The notes beneath the pieces are model-generated. The model was not told the DNA's origin and searched no databases. It saw only the letters and a program-made list of their open reading frames with translations. A stretch of DNA of 28,975 bases from an uncultured Nocardiaceae bacterium (GTDB taxonomy: Bacteria; Actinomycetota; Actinomycetes; Mycobacteriales; Mycobacteriaceae), in NCBI GenBank assembly GCA_936936565.1, contig CAKZIX010000176.1, forward strand, positions 1 to 28,975, in the 5' to 3' direction. The stretch's first letter is position 1, and each line of letters starts with the position of its first letter. The position numbers and the translations under genes were made by a program. Below are positions 21,401 to 28,647 of this stretch, piece by piece.

Positions 21401-22423
21401 ATGCCCGAGCGCCTCGTCGATCGCGACCCGGTGGTCCCCGCGGACCAGTTGGTCGCCCAAATGGTTCCGCCCCCGATGTTCGACGAAGTGAGCTTCGCGT
21501 CCTACATTCCCGACTCCAACGAGCCCTCGCAGGCGCAGGCCGTGCGGGCCGCGGAGTTGTTCGCCACCAAGGTTCCCGAGCTGCGTGAAGGCAAACGCAG
21601 CTTGTTCGGCAAGCGCAAGCCGGCCCACGGTGCCGGGCTCTACCTCGACGGCGGCTTCGGTGTGGGCAAGACGCACCTGCTGGCCTCGATCTACCACGCC
21701 GTCGCCCGGCACGGCCACGCCACATTCGGCACGTTCGTCGAGCTCACGCACCTGGTGGGAGCGCTCGGCTTCGCGAAAGCCGTGGAGAAGCTCGCCGAAA
21801 GCGCCGTGCTGTGCATCGACGAGTTCGAGCTCGACGATCCCGGCGACACGATGCTGGTCTCGCGCCTGCTCACCGAGCTGTCCGCCCGCGGGGTTTCCAT
21901 CGCGGCCACGTCGAACACGCTGCCCGGCCAGCTCGGTGAGGGCCGCTTCGCCGCGCAGGACTTCCTGCGCGAGATCAAGAAGCTGGCCGGCATCTTCGAA
22001 GCCGTGCGCGTCGACGGTCCCGACTACCGGCACCGGGACTTGCCGCCCGCCCCGCAGCCGTTGACCGACGCCGAACTCACCGCCCGCGCCGAAGCCACCC
22101 CCGGCGCTACCGCCGACGACTTCGACCAGCTCTGCGACTACCTGGCGACGCTGCACCCGTCGCGGTACAAGGAACTGGTGAAAAACGTTGGGGCCGTGTT
22201 TATTCGGGGCGTACACCCGGTCGCGGACCAAGCCGTCGCGCTGCGCCTGGTGGTGCTGGCGGACCGGCTCTACGACGCCAGCATCCCGGTCACCGTGTCC
22301 GGCGCCAAGCTGGACGAGATCTTCACCCAGGAGATGCTCGACGGCGGCTACCGCAAGAAGTACCTGCGCGCCACCTCGCGACTGCTGGCGCTGAGCCGCT
22401 TCGCGACGGGAGTGACAAGCTAG
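21401..22423 (+). CDS. zapE: ZapE/AFG1-family ATPase
   Basis: Cytoplasmic AAA-like ATPase; in Proteobacteria ZapE acts at the division ring, and AFG1/LACE1 act in mitochondrial protein quality control. Walker A is GGFGVGKT (84-91), Walker B VLCIDEFELDD (136-146), and the sensor region reads SIAATSNTLPGQLGEGRF, all standard for the family. The C-terminal part (SRYKELVKNVGAVFIRGVHPVADQAVALRLVVLADRLYD, then YRKKYLRATSRLLAL) is also family-specific. It is 340 aa and complete. I use ATG 21401 because a TAGGGT -10-like box lies 6 nt upstream, leaving no leader; TTG 21395 is in frame but less likely. A stable hairpin follows the stop. Actinobacterial function is not established. Confidence 0.93.
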   Translation: MPERLVDRDPVVPADQLVAQMVPPPMFDEVSFASYIPDSNEPSQAQAVRAAELFATKVPELREGKRSLFGKRKPAHGAGLYLDGGFGVGKTHLLASIYHAVARHGHATFGTFVELTHLVGALGFAKAVEKLAESAVLCIDEFELDDPGDTMLVSRLLTELSARGVSIAATSNTLPGQLGEGRFAAQDFLREIKKLAGIFEAVRVDGPDYRHRDLPPAPQPLTDAELTARAEATPGATADDFDQLCDYLATLHPSRYKELVKNVGAVFIRGVHPVADQAVALRLVVLADRLYDASIPVTVSGAKLDEIFTQEMLDGGYRKKYLRATSRLLALSRFATGVTS

Positions 22424-22425
22424 GT

Positions 22426-22471
22426 CGCCGCTGAACAGTGCCGCTCCTGCGTCGCGGCTTGTTCAGCGGCG
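22426..22471. terminator. Bidirectional hairpin between zapE and the GNAT gene
   Basis: Perfect 12-bp arms CGCCGCTGAACA (22426-22437) and TGTTCAGCGGCG (22460-22471) enclose 22 nt that can itself form a short GCCGC/GCGGC stem. It begins 2 bp after the zapE stop and lies 31 bp past the convergent GNAT stop. There is no clear U-tract, as is common in actinobacteria. Confidence 0.65.
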
Positions 22472-22502
22472 CGGTCGAGTGTTCGACGGCGCGCTCGGCA
22501 AG

Positions 22503-23045
22503 CTACGCGCGCTGGAACCGAAGCTGCATCACGTAGTCGTACATCAGCTGCGAGCCCACCTGGAACGTCTTGGTGCCGACGGTCTGGAAGCCGTGCTTCT
22601 CGTAGAAGCGCAGCGCGCGCCCGTTCTGCTGGTTCACGCCCAGCCACACACCCGCGTGCCCGGAGGCGGCGGCCTCGTCGACAGCTGCGCGCATGAGCGC
22701 GCTCGACACGCCGAGCCCGTGATGGTTGGGCAGCACGTACATCTTGCTGATCTCGATCGACGGCCGCGCCGTGATCACCGCGGCTACCTGCGGATCGGCG
22801 GGCTCACCGTCGACGAGCATGGTGTAGCCGACGACCGTGTCGTTCGACATCGCCTTGAGCACGGTGCGTTTGGCGTCCGACAGGTAGTCGCCGAACCGTT
22901 CCAGCGACAACACCTCGGCGACGAAGATTTCGATGTCCTCCGGCGTGGCGCCCGGGGGACAGGCGAGCGGGAAAGTTGCCGCCGCGACATCGCTGAGCGC
23001 CTCGGCATCCCACAAACCCGCCCGGGTGACGTCGACAGTCGCCAT
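22503..23045 (-). CDS. GNAT-family N-acetyltransferase
   Basis: A 180-aa acetyl-CoA-dependent acyltransferase of unknown substrate. The N-terminus (MATVDVTRAGLWDAEALSDVAAATFPLACPPG) is a typical GNAT beta1-alpha1. SIEISKMYVLPNHHGLGVSSALMRAAVDEA contains the acetyl-CoA pyrophosphate loop (H-H-G-L-G-V-S/A), and WLGVNQQNGRALRFYEKHGFQTVGTKTF is the classic C-terminal motif. Position beside zapE corresponds to Rv2669 of M. tuberculosis, as I remember it. The long upstream open frame is antisense to the potassium channel gene, so I start at ATG 23045; no strong Shine-Dalgarno is visible. The ATG of the divergent channel gene is only 21 bp away. Confidence 0.92.
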   Translation of the reverse strand: MATVDVTRAGLWDAEALSDVAAATFPLACPPGATPEDIEIFVAEVLSLERFGDYLSDAKRTVLKAMSNDTVVGYTMLVDGEPADPQVAAVITARPSIEISKMYVLPNHHGLGVSSALMRAAVDEAAASGHAGVWLGVNQQNGRALRFYEKHGFQTVGTKTFQVGSQLMYDYVMQLRFQRA

Positions 23046-23066
23046 GCGATCTAGTAGAACACGCCC
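23046..23066. promoter_or_regulatory. 21-bp divergent spacer between GNAT and potassium channel genes
   Basis: On the plus strand TAGAAC (23055-23060) is followed by 6 nt and ATG 23067. On the minus strand TACTAG is followed by 5 nt and ATG 23045. Both are imperfect TAnnnT -10 matches. Neither gene has a ribosome binding site in this space, which again suggests leaderless transcripts. The evidence is weaker than at 21380-21400. Confidence 0.3.
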
Positions 23067-23813
23067 ATGACACGCAACGCCGACGTGGGAGTCCAGCCCG
23101 ACGAGGAACGCTGGCACCGCGCGATCGACTGGCCGCTGACCATCTCGGCGCTCGCCTTTCTGGCCGCGTATGCGTGGAGTGTGCTCGACCGCCCGACGGG
23201 CGCCTGGCTGGTGCTCGCCGAGACGATCATGTACGTCACGTGGGCGTTCTTCGCCTTCGACTTCTTCCTGCGGCTGTACCGCGCCGAGCGGCGCGTCCAG
23301 TGGTTCTTGCGGCATCTGCACGAGTTCGTCGTGGTGGCGTTGCCGATGTTCCGGCCGCTGAAGCTGCTGCGGCTGCTCACCGTCGTCACCGTGTTCCAGC
23401 GGTCCATCGGCGGCGCCCTGCGTGGCCGCGTCGTCCTGTACGCCGTCGGTGGCACGGCGCTGCTGGTTTTCGTGGCGGCGCTCGCCGTGCTCGAGGCCGA
23501 GCGTGGCCATCCCGACGCCAGCATTCAGACCTTCCACGACGCCGTCTGGTGGGCCGGGGTCACCGTCACCACGGTGGGCTACGGCGACTTCTATCCCGTG
23601 ACCGCGACCGGTCGATTGGTCGCGCTGAGTCTGATGGTGGCTGGGATCGCGCTCGTCGGTGTGGTCACGGCGACGTTCGCATCGTGGATGCTGCAGCGGG
23701 TCACCGAGGACGACGAGGAGCGTCAAGCCGCCACCCAAGCGCAGGTGCGCCGGCTCACCACGCAGATCGAGGCCCTGCGGGCCGAACTGCGGGAGAACCG
23801 GCGCACCGAGTGA
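23067..23813 (+). CDS. Voltage-gated-like potassium channel
   Basis: A 248-aa membrane channel subunit, active as a tetramer. Hydrophobic segments lie near 23-40 and 46-70. An Arg/Lys-rich S4-like helix near 85-110 reads FRPLKLLRLLTVVTVFQR, and S5 is near 121-143. The selectivity filter is T168-T-V-G-Y-G-D174, inside WWAGVTVTTVGYGDFYPVT, and S6 is near 184-210. The region between S2 and the S4-like helix is short, so the sensor looks reduced. The C-terminal 35 residues (EERQAATQAQVRRLTTQIEALRAELREN) form a coiled coil that probably holds the tetramer together. There is no RCK domain. It may function in potassium balance, but no link to the distant ceoBC genes is visible. Confidence 0.92.
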   Translation: MTRNADVGVQPDEERWHRAIDWPLTISALAFLAAYAWSVLDRPTGAWLVLAETIMYVTWAFFAFDFFLRLYRAERRVQWFLRHLHEFVVVALPMFRPLKLLRLLTVVTVFQRSIGGALRGRVVLYAVGGTALLVFVAALAVLEAERGHPDASIQTFHDAVWWAGVTVTTVGYGDFYPVTATGRLVALSLMVAGIALVGVVTATFASWMLQRVTEDDEERQAATQAQVRRLTTQIEALRAELRENRRTE

Positions 23814-23831
23814 CGCTCTGGTTGGTTGGGC

Positions 23832-24218
23832 CTACCCAGCCTTGTTGTAGGTGCGGGTACGCTTCGCTGGCTGGGGCGGTGCGATGCGCTCCGTGTCGGC
23901 GCGCAGCCGCCTGCGCACTTGGTCGATCAGCTGATCGTTGGTCAGCAAGTCAGGATTTGGTGCTACTTCTGTGACTCCGAGCTCCTCTGCCGTCGCGAAC
24001 CCTGCCGCGACGAACGCTTCTGCCACCGACGTGCCCAGTGCATGCGCGACGGCCCGGGCAGCTGCCGGGTCGACTCCTGCACCGTTCTTCCACGTGGAGG
24101 GCGCAGCGCGATTCACGCCGGCGTTGTCGGCCAGCTCGGCCTGGTTCCAGTTTTTGGCAACCATTCCGCGCTGGACGTATGCCCACCACGTCGTCTTCGT
24201 GACTATCCCCGATCCCAT
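23832..24218 (-). CDS. XRE-like helix-turn-helix protein
   Basis: A 128-aa putative DNA-binding protein. Residues about 15-65 (VQRGMVAKNWNQAELADNAGVNRAAPSTWKNGAGVDPAAARAVAHALGTSVAEAFVAAG) match the five-helix Cro/C1 fold, with recognition helix around NRAAPSTWK. The C-terminal half ends in a basic, Thr/Asn-containing tail (KRTRTYNKAG). ATG 24218 is supported by AAAGG 5 nt upstream. Base composition here and in the following spacer is visibly less GC-rich than in neighbouring genes, which hints at later acquisition. The gene is divergent from the NERD-like gene across 143 bp holding a near-palindrome. Similar small XRE proteins occur in actinobacterial prophages and elements, but no integrase is near. 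Confidence 0.8.
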   Translation of the reverse strand: MGSGIVTKTTWWAYVQRGMVAKNWNQAELADNAGVNRAAPSTWKNGAGVDPAAARAVAHALGTSVAEAFVAAGFATAEELGVTEVAPNPDLLTNDQLIDQVRRRLRADTERIAPPQPAKRTRTYNKAG

Positions 24219-24280
24219 GTGAACCTTTCCGTACTTTGGGTCCGATCTTTCGGGCCATTACGGGCGCCTGGTTTGGTTAT

Positions 24281-24301
24281 TTTGAGCAGCGTAGCTGCAA
24301 A
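24281..24301. promoter_or_regulatory. Near-palindrome in the XRE / NERD-like divergent spacer
   Basis: GCAGC (24286-24290) and GCTGC (24294-24298) are perfect 5-bp arms around GTA. Outside them TTTG (24281-24284) and AAA (24299-24301) extend the symmetry with one unpaired A. It lies between the two divergent genes, 62 bp from the XRE start, and could be an operator for the XRE protein; this is inferred from position and symmetry only. Confidence 0.35.
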
Positions 24302-24330
24302 CGCGCGAAATCACAGCTCGATCGGGCTCG

Positions 24331-24336
24331 TACAGT
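24331..24336 (+). promoter_or_regulatory. Candidate -10 box for the NERD-like gene
   Basis: TACAGT matches TAnnnT and lies 25 bp upstream of ATG 24362, leaving room for a short leader containing the ribosome binding site GAGGGG. No good -35 hexamer is visible at the usual distance. Confidence 0.35.
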
Positions 24337-24361
24337 AAAGGTCACGACGAGGGGTGGTCAG

Positions 24362-25213
24362 ATGTTGGTGCATGTGACGGGCGACGAATCCGCCATCGAC
24401 GCTGCCGAACAGCGTGTCATCACGCAGTTGCGCGAGCTCCGGCATCCCGGCGTCGTCGCTGTCGACGTCACCGTCGATGACCGGCATCTGGACGCGGTGG
24501 TGTGGACACCGGGGGCCTGCGTGGTCGTCGACATCGTCGGGCTCGGGACGCCGATGTCGGGCGAGCTGGAGGTGCCCGCCAGCGGAGACTGGTCCGTCGG
24601 CGGGGTGCGCGCGGCGCTGGAGCGAGTCGAGGCCGGAACCCCGTTGACGCATGTCAAAGGCAACTATTTCGCCGTCAAGGGCCGCCTGAAGGACGCGTTC
24701 GGCGAAAGTGTTCGGGTCCGCGGGATCGTCGTGCTCGCGCCGCCGCCGGGCTCGGATGTGTGGCCCGACCGCATTCAGATCGACGGCACCCGTGACGTCG
24801 TCGTGGACACCGGGCTGGACGCGTTCTTCGGCTCCATGACGGGTGCGCCGCGGTGGAGCGCCGACGGGGTCCGCAAGGCCGCCGAGCAGCTGGGTCTGGG
24901 GGCCGTACTGCCCACCGCCGATGCCCTGATGGCCGAAGGATTTCCGGCGACACTTGTGAAAAGGAGAGGAGTCTCACTTGCCAAGCCGCCGGCGCGGCAG
25001 CCGGTCGCAGCGCCCCCGGCGAGCACCGAGCTCGATCCGGACGACTTCCAGTGGGTGCACCCGGTAGCCGCCCCGGCGAAGCCGAGATTCGTGCTGCTCA
25101 CCCGCGAGCAACGGCGCTGGTTCACGCCGATGCGCACGATCGTCGGCATCTACAGCGTTCTGTTCGGAATCTATGTGCTGACCGTCGGCTGTACGTTGCT
25201 GTCTCGCTTGTGA
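24362..25213 (+). CDS. Degenerate NERD-like domain protein with C-terminal membrane anchor
   Basis: A 283-aa protein. Residues about 25-165 resemble a nuclease-related (NERD) domain: VDVTVDDRHLDAVVWTPGACVVVDIVG, GELEVPASGDWSVGG, then TPLTHVKGNYFAVKGRLKDAF and VRGIVVLAPP follow the NERD order (D-strand, G-x-W, NP-x2-Q-like helix, hydrophobic strand). The active-site E-x-K that usually follows the second strand reads DIVG here, so nuclease activity is doubtful. A Pro/Ala linker leads to one membrane helix near 258-280 (IVGIYSVLFGIYVLTVGCTLL), placing the domain in the cytoplasm as a tail-anchored protein. ATG 24362 has GAGGGG 8 nt upstream. NERD assignment is tentative; an unrelated fold is possible. 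Confidence 0.65.
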   Translation: MLVHVTGDESAIDAAEQRVITQLRELRHPGVVAVDVTVDDRHLDAVVWTPGACVVVDIVGLGTPMSGELEVPASGDWSVGGVRAALERVEAGTPLTHVKGNYFAVKGRLKDAFGESVRVRGIVVLAPPPGSDVWPDRIQIDGTRDVVVDTGLDAFFGSMTGAPRWSADGVRKAAEQLGLGAVLPTADALMAEGFPATLVKRRGVSLAKPPARQPVAAPPASTELDPDDFQWVHPVAAPAKPRFVLLTREQRRWFTPMRTIVGIYSVLFGIYVLTVGCTLLSRL

Positions 25214-25219
25214 GCGGGT

Positions 25220-25432
25220 ATGGATGGAGACATGTCGTCGTCTAGCGAACCCGTATCGAGCGATCCCCTGCTGCCGACGCCGGTGCCGTGGCAGGACGAA
25301 GAGGCCGTGACCGAAACGCCGCCATTGGACGAGGCCAGCCTCGCCGAGCAAGAGCAGCATTTCGAGGAGCGGATGGAGGAGGAGCGCCACCACAAGGGCC
25401 TCTTCCGCACGCCGCATCCCGATCATCACTGA
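25220..25432 (+). CDS. Small acidic hypothetical protein
   Basis: A 70-aa hydrophilic protein of unknown function, 6 bp downstream of the NERD-like gene and probably co-transcribed. The first half is Ser/Pro/Glu-rich and likely disordered (SSSEPVSSDPLLPTPVPWQDEE). The second half is a charged helix (DEASLAEQEQHFEERMEEERHHKG) ending in a His-rich tail (RTPHPDHH). No signal peptide, membrane segment or Cys is present. ATG 25232 is an alternative start that would remove four residues. A hairpin begins 21 bp after the stop. Confidence 0.6.
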   Translation: MDGDMSSSSEPVSSDPLLPTPVPWQDEEAVTETPPLDEASLAEQEQHFEERMEEERHHKGLFRTPHPDHH

Positions 25433-25453
25433 CCGGAACCCGGCGGTTACCCA

Positions 25454-25470
25454 GCGCTGAGCCTCAGCGC
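25454..25470. terminator. Hairpin between convergent genes
   Basis: GCGCTGA and TCAGCGC form perfect 7-bp arms with a 3-nt GCC loop. It lies 21 bp after the small acidic gene and overlaps the last codons and the stop of the convergent four-TM protein gene. It probably ends the plus-strand transcript. No U-tract follows. Confidence 0.5.
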
Positions 25471-26678
25471 CGCTTCTCCGTGCGTGCGCGCCGCCGTTCG
25501 GCCTTGAGTTCGGCCAGCTCGCGCTCCAGATCGCTGGAGTGCACCGCGCCGGCGGACTCCGCGTCGGCCGGCGCCGCGTCGGGCTTGGCAGCAGCCGGCT
25601 TCGCCGCCGGATCGGACGACTTGCGGGTGATACCCGCGAACAGCGCGTCCACCTCGGCGGCGGCGATTTCGGCCGCGCTCCGCGCGTCGGCCGGTTTGGC
25701 TGCCTTGGCAGGCTTCGCGGGCTCCGGCGCGGGTGCTTCGGTCACTTCGGCGTCGACCGGTGCCGCCTCGGTTTCGATGGTCTCGATGCTGCTGATGGCC
25801 CGGATCGGCGCCGGTTCCGGCGCGTGCGGCTGCGGGGCGGTCATCTTGTAGTCCGCCATTGTCGACAGCCGCCGCACGTGCAGCTTCTGGCTGATCTGCT
25901 CGCCCGGGTCCGGCAGATCGCGCAAGGATTCGGTGGCCCGGTAGATCGCCAGTCCGTAGCGCTGGCTGGCGGCGTTGTGGATGAGCAGGGCGACGCCGAT
26001 CATGATCGGCGCGACGGCGTGCACGGCGACGCCGTACCAGTCGCCCGAACGCACGTAGGGGTAGGTGTTGAGGCCGACCGTCAGCCCGAGCAGCGCGATC
26101 TCGGCGACGAGCACCTGCCAGCGGCTGTCCAGAATGCCCCATTCGGCGACCTTGTTGGTGCCGACCATGATCACGATCAGGCAGACGCTGATCATCGCTT
26201 CGAGCAGGTAGCTGAACCAGAACAGCGGATCGCTCGGGCCGCCCGGGGCGATGTTGTGCTGCACGTTGACCGCCGACCACAGCATGCCCGCGCCGACCAC
26301 ACCGGCCAGCGCCCGCAGCGACCAGGTGCGGTTGCGGTACAGCGAGGCCAGCTTGGCGTGCGGGCTGGATTCGCGGCGCTGCGCGGCGATCGCCTTGCGG
26401 GCCACCAACAGATCGCGCATGTCCGCCTTCTCGATTTCCTCGGCGGTCATGCGCGCGCGGTCGGCCGCCGCGGCGGTCGCCTGCACCTGCTTCCAGCGCT
26501 GGTCGCGATCCTCGACGCGGATGCGTTCGGCGAGGGAGCGCTCCGCGTGCAGTTCGTCCTCCGAGAGCACCTCGGTGAGGGCTGGGTCGAACTGGTACGC
26601 CATTCGCCCGCGTGCTTTTTCGACGCGCGTGGCGAGCTCGGAGACCTGGTCATCACGTGGCGATTCGAAGGACGGCAC
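25464..26678 (-). CDS. Four-TM membrane protein with long Ala/Pro/Lys-rich tail
   Basis: A 404-aa protein of uncertain family. Residues 1-110 are charged, helical and cytoplasmic (VLSEDELHAERSLAERIRVEDRDQRWKQVQATAAAADRARMTAEEIEKADMRDLLVARKAIAAQRRE). Four hydrophobic segments follow near 118-138, 152-172, 186-205 and 215-234, with YPYVRSGDWYG in the last loop. Residues 235-404 are low-complexity Ala/Pro/Glu/Lys and end in a charged helix (SSDLERELAELKAERRRARTEKRR). The topology recalls SpdA/SpdB or DUF2637-like proteins of actinobacterial conjugative elements, but I cannot prove kinship, and no TraB/FtsK-like or integrase gene is here. The start is GTG 26678 without Shine-Dalgarno; TATTAA 6 nt upstream may be a leaderless -10. 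Confidence 0.7.
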   Translation of the reverse strand: MPSFESPRDDQVSELATRVEKARGRMAYQFDPALTEVLSEDELHAERSLAERIRVEDRDQRWKQVQATAAAADRARMTAEEIEKADMRDLLVARKAIAAQRRESSPHAKLASLYRNRTWSLRALAGVVGAGMLWSAVNVQHNIAPGGPSDPLFWFSYLLEAMISVCLIVIMVGTNKVAEWGILDSRWQVLVAEIALLGLTVGLNTYPYVRSGDWYGVAVHAVAPIMIGVALLIHNAASQRYGLAIYRATESLRDLPDPGEQISQKLHVRRLSTMADYKMTAPQPHAPEPAPIRAISSIETIETEAAPVDAEVTEAPAPEPAKPAKAAKPADARSAAEIAAAEVDALFAGITRKSSDPAAKPAAAKPDAAPADAESAGAVHSSDLERELAELKAERRRARTEKRR

Positions 26679-26929
26679 AGGAGATTAATAGTCCATCGGC
26701 GAGCGCGGCGAAACCTGGGGCCACCAGTTCCGGCGTGGCGCGCCGGGGTGTTGAAAGTGGTTGCGCGCCAAGCAGATCGCGAGCGAACTTGGCGCAACCA
26801 TCCGGATGTCTGGAGCAAGGGCCTTGCTGACCTGGGCAAAGCCGAGTTCGGACGGCGTGCGAAACCGGCAGTGGCCGGGCCCGCAACAGTGCGGCGCGGC
26901 CTGCGACGCCCGTTCCGAGCGGCGCGCCG
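26679..26929. other. Non-coding spacer with an imperfect stem-loop
   Basis: No reading frame here resembles a protein; those that stay open look like shadows. The AT-rich start (26684-26696) carries the likely promoter of the four-TM protein gene on the minus strand. At 26760-26798 the arms GCGCCAAG (26765-26772) and CTTGGCGC (26788-26795), flanked by GTTGC and AAC, form an imperfect hairpin that could terminate the TetR transcript, although it is about 130 bp past that stop. Confidence 0.45.
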
Positions 26930-27514
26930 TCAGCGCACGGCTGGTGCGGTGATCGCGAAAAGGTTGTCGACGTGCGCGCGGATCCGGCTCGGGCTGTCCA
27001 GCGGCACGAACGGACTCGGCGTGGTGAGCAGCGAGAGACTGATCCGGATTCCCCACTCGATCACCAGATGCAGCGGAACGGGACCGTCGCCGATCGTCGG
27101 ATGGAGCTCGTGCAGCATGCTCGCGGCGGCGGCGGTGCCCTCGCGCAGCAGGGGCGGCAGATCGACGGTCAGCGCGCGGGTGAGCGTCGCGGGTTCGGTG
27201 TCCAGCATCGCCGCGAACAGGTCGTTGCCGCGGAAGTAGACGACGGTGAAGACGACGAGCTCGCCGAAGTGTTCGCGCAACGGCAGGCGCTGGGCCAACA
27301 CCGGCCCCAAGGCAGAGAGATAGCGAAAGGTCTCGCGCTCGAGCAGCGCCCTTTTGATGGCGTGCTGATCGCCGACGTACTTGTAGACGGTCGGCCGCGA
27401 CACGCCGGCGCGATCGGCGATCAGCGCATGCACGCGGTCGGATCCGGGCGATTCGACGAAGACGACGCGTGCGGCGTCGAGAATGCGGTCCCGGAACTCT
27501 GCGGGTGCTGCCAT
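26930..27514 (-). CDS. TetR-family transcriptional regulator
   Basis: A 194-aa one-component repressor. The N-terminal HTH is clear: FRDRILDAARVVFVESPGSDRVHALIADRAGVSRPTVYKYVGDQHAIKRALLERE (residues about 7-60). The rest is the variable ligand-binding helical domain, with a second large helix pair near 75-105 (LREHFGELVVFTVVYFRGNDLFAAMLDTEPATLTRALTVDLP); the ligand is probably hydrophobic but cannot be named. I start at ATG 27514 rather than the longer open frame because GGAGG stands 11 nt upstream and homologues begin just before the HTH. A 24-bp inverted repeat upstream is a likely self-operator. The MpaB-like oxygenase gene lies upstream on the same strand, separated by a strong hairpin. 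Confidence 0.9.
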   Translation of the reverse strand: MAAPAEFRDRILDAARVVFVESPGSDRVHALIADRAGVSRPTVYKYVGDQHAIKRALLERETFRYLSALGPVLAQRLPLREHFGELVVFTVVYFRGNDLFAAMLDTEPATLTRALTVDLPPLLREGTAAAASMLHELHPTIGDGPVPLHLVIEWGIRISLSLLTTPSPFVPLDSPSRIRAHVDNLFAITAPAVR

Positions 27515-27565
27515 CGACCGCGTCACCTCCGGGCCGTCGGGGCCTCGACATGCGGTCGGGGCCGG

Positions 27566-27589
27566 AATCGCCCAGTGTAAGCGGCGATT
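27566..27589. promoter_or_regulatory. Candidate operator upstream of the TetR gene
   Basis: AATCGCC (27566-27572) and GGCGATT (27583-27589) are perfect 7-bp arms around a 10-nt spacer. The spacer holds TACACT on the minus strand, a TAnnnT -10 match for the TetR gene. Arms flanking a promoter in front of the regulator's own gene are typical of TetR autoregulation; binding is inferred. Confidence 0.5.
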
Positions 27590-27590
27590 T

Positions 27591-27618
27591 GCCCCGGGCA
27601 CGAACCCGTGCCCGGGGC
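27591..27618 (-). terminator. Hairpin terminator after the MpaB-like oxygenase gene
   Basis: GCCCCGGGCACG and CGTGCCCGGGGC are perfect 12-bp arms with the 4-nt loop AACC. The stem begins 11 bp beyond the oxygenase stop on the minus strand. AAATCG, not a T-run, follows on that strand, so this is the U-less type common in actinobacteria. It separates the oxygenase transcript from the TetR gene. Confidence 0.75.
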
Positions 27619-27629
27619 CGCCGGTGCAA

Positions 27630-28640
27630 TCAGTTCGACGCAGCCTGAGCGGCGGCGCGGTCGGCCGCCAGTTGCGCCCGCGAGTACTCGGCGCGCCAGG
27701 CCGGTGTGCCGAAGCGGCGCCGGGCGGCGAAGTAGGCGGGCGCGAACTTGCTCAGCAGCGGGCGCGGCAGCGACCGCCAGACCGCCTTGTGCAGAAGCAG
27801 CTCGGCCTGGTCCAGACGGGTCCGCTCGACGCCGATCAGCGGATGCGCCGAGTCCGGCACGCCCAGCAGGATCCCGGCCCGGATGACCCGGGCGACGGGC
27901 AGCGACAGCACGCGCCATGCCGGATCCGGCAGCCACTGCAGCTGCTCGAACTTCGGCGGCTGGAGTGCGTTCGCAACGATATAGCGGGCCTGCGGATTGT
28001 CCTCGAGCGTCGTGCGCACGATCTCGTCCCAGTACTGTTCGAACTCCGCGTACGTGCCCGGCAGGTGGCGGACGCCGAACAGCTGGCCGAGCGCGACGCC
28101 GCCCTGGTACGCCTGCTCCATGAACTCGTCGAACGGCTGACCCTTGACCGGGCCGCGGCCGTGCAGCTCGACGTAGATGTCGAAGCCGGCCTTCACGATC
28201 GAACCCCAGGTCCAGGTCCACATGTCGGCGTTCCAGGCGTGGTAGCGCTTGCCGTCCTCGAACTTGCCGGCGACCGGGCGGTGCAGCTCGAAAAGGCCGT
28301 GTGCGACCTCGAGCCCCTCGTCGCCGTTGTAGATGATGCCGGCCACCATCTCGTAGGTGTTGACCATCCGGCGCAGACCCTTCTGGGCCGTGTCGGCGGG
28401 CTGCGACCCGTTGAGGATGCGGTCCTTTTCCTTCAGGACGTGCGCGATCTTCGGGTGCAGCGTCGGCATGATCAGGTACGGGATGCTTCCGTACAGGTAC
28501 ATCGTCGGGATCGCGAGCGTCTCGTACCACGGCGAGCCGGGCCCGATGAGTGCGCGCAGTTCCTCCGCGGTGGGGGAGGTGGTGGGCGGCGCGGGCACCG
28601 ACCGGGTGCCGACCGCGTGGGTCAGAGCAGGAGAAGCCAT
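27630..28640 (-). CDS. MpaB-like oxygenase (DUF2236)
   Basis: A 336-aa protein of the ER-bound oxygenase / rubber oxygenase (latex-clearing protein) superfamily, haem-binding in characterised members. The family core is ELHRPVAGKFEDGKRYHAWNADMWTWTWGSIVKAGFDIYVELHGRG (H120 followed by G and Y-H-A-x-N-A-D-x-W), preceded by RRMVNTYEMVAGIIYNGDEG. RVLSLPVARVIRAGILLGVPDSA and the Arg-rich terminus close the domain. No signal peptide is visible, although one hydrophobic stretch lies near 42-58. Substrate unknown: relatives cleave polyisoprene or modify mycophenolic acid. ATG 28640 has no Shine-Dalgarno but stands 7 nt after a -10 box, so the mRNA is probably leaderless. The downstream TetR gene may regulate it. 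Confidence 0.88.
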   Translation of the reverse strand: MASPALTHAVGTRSVPAPPTTSPTAEELRALIGPGSPWYETLAIPTMYLYGSIPYLIMPTLHPKIAHVLKEKDRILNGSQPADTAQKGLRRMVNTYEMVAGIIYNGDEGLEVAHGLFELHRPVAGKFEDGKRYHAWNADMWTWTWGSIVKAGFDIYVELHGRGPVKGQPFDEFMEQAYQGGVALGQLFGVRHLPGTYAEFEQYWDEIVRTTLEDNPQARYIVANALQPPKFEQLQWLPDPAWRVLSLPVARVIRAGILLGVPDSAHPLIGVERTRLDQAELLLHKAVWRSLPRPLLSKFAPAYFAARRRFGTPAWRAEYSRAQLAADRAAAQAASN

Positions 28641-28647
28641 GGCGACA

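Noticed and set aside
26685..27629. 314-codon minus-strand open frame overlapping the TetR gene
   Set aside because: It is a different frame from the TetR protein, Arg-rich and without any recognisable domain.
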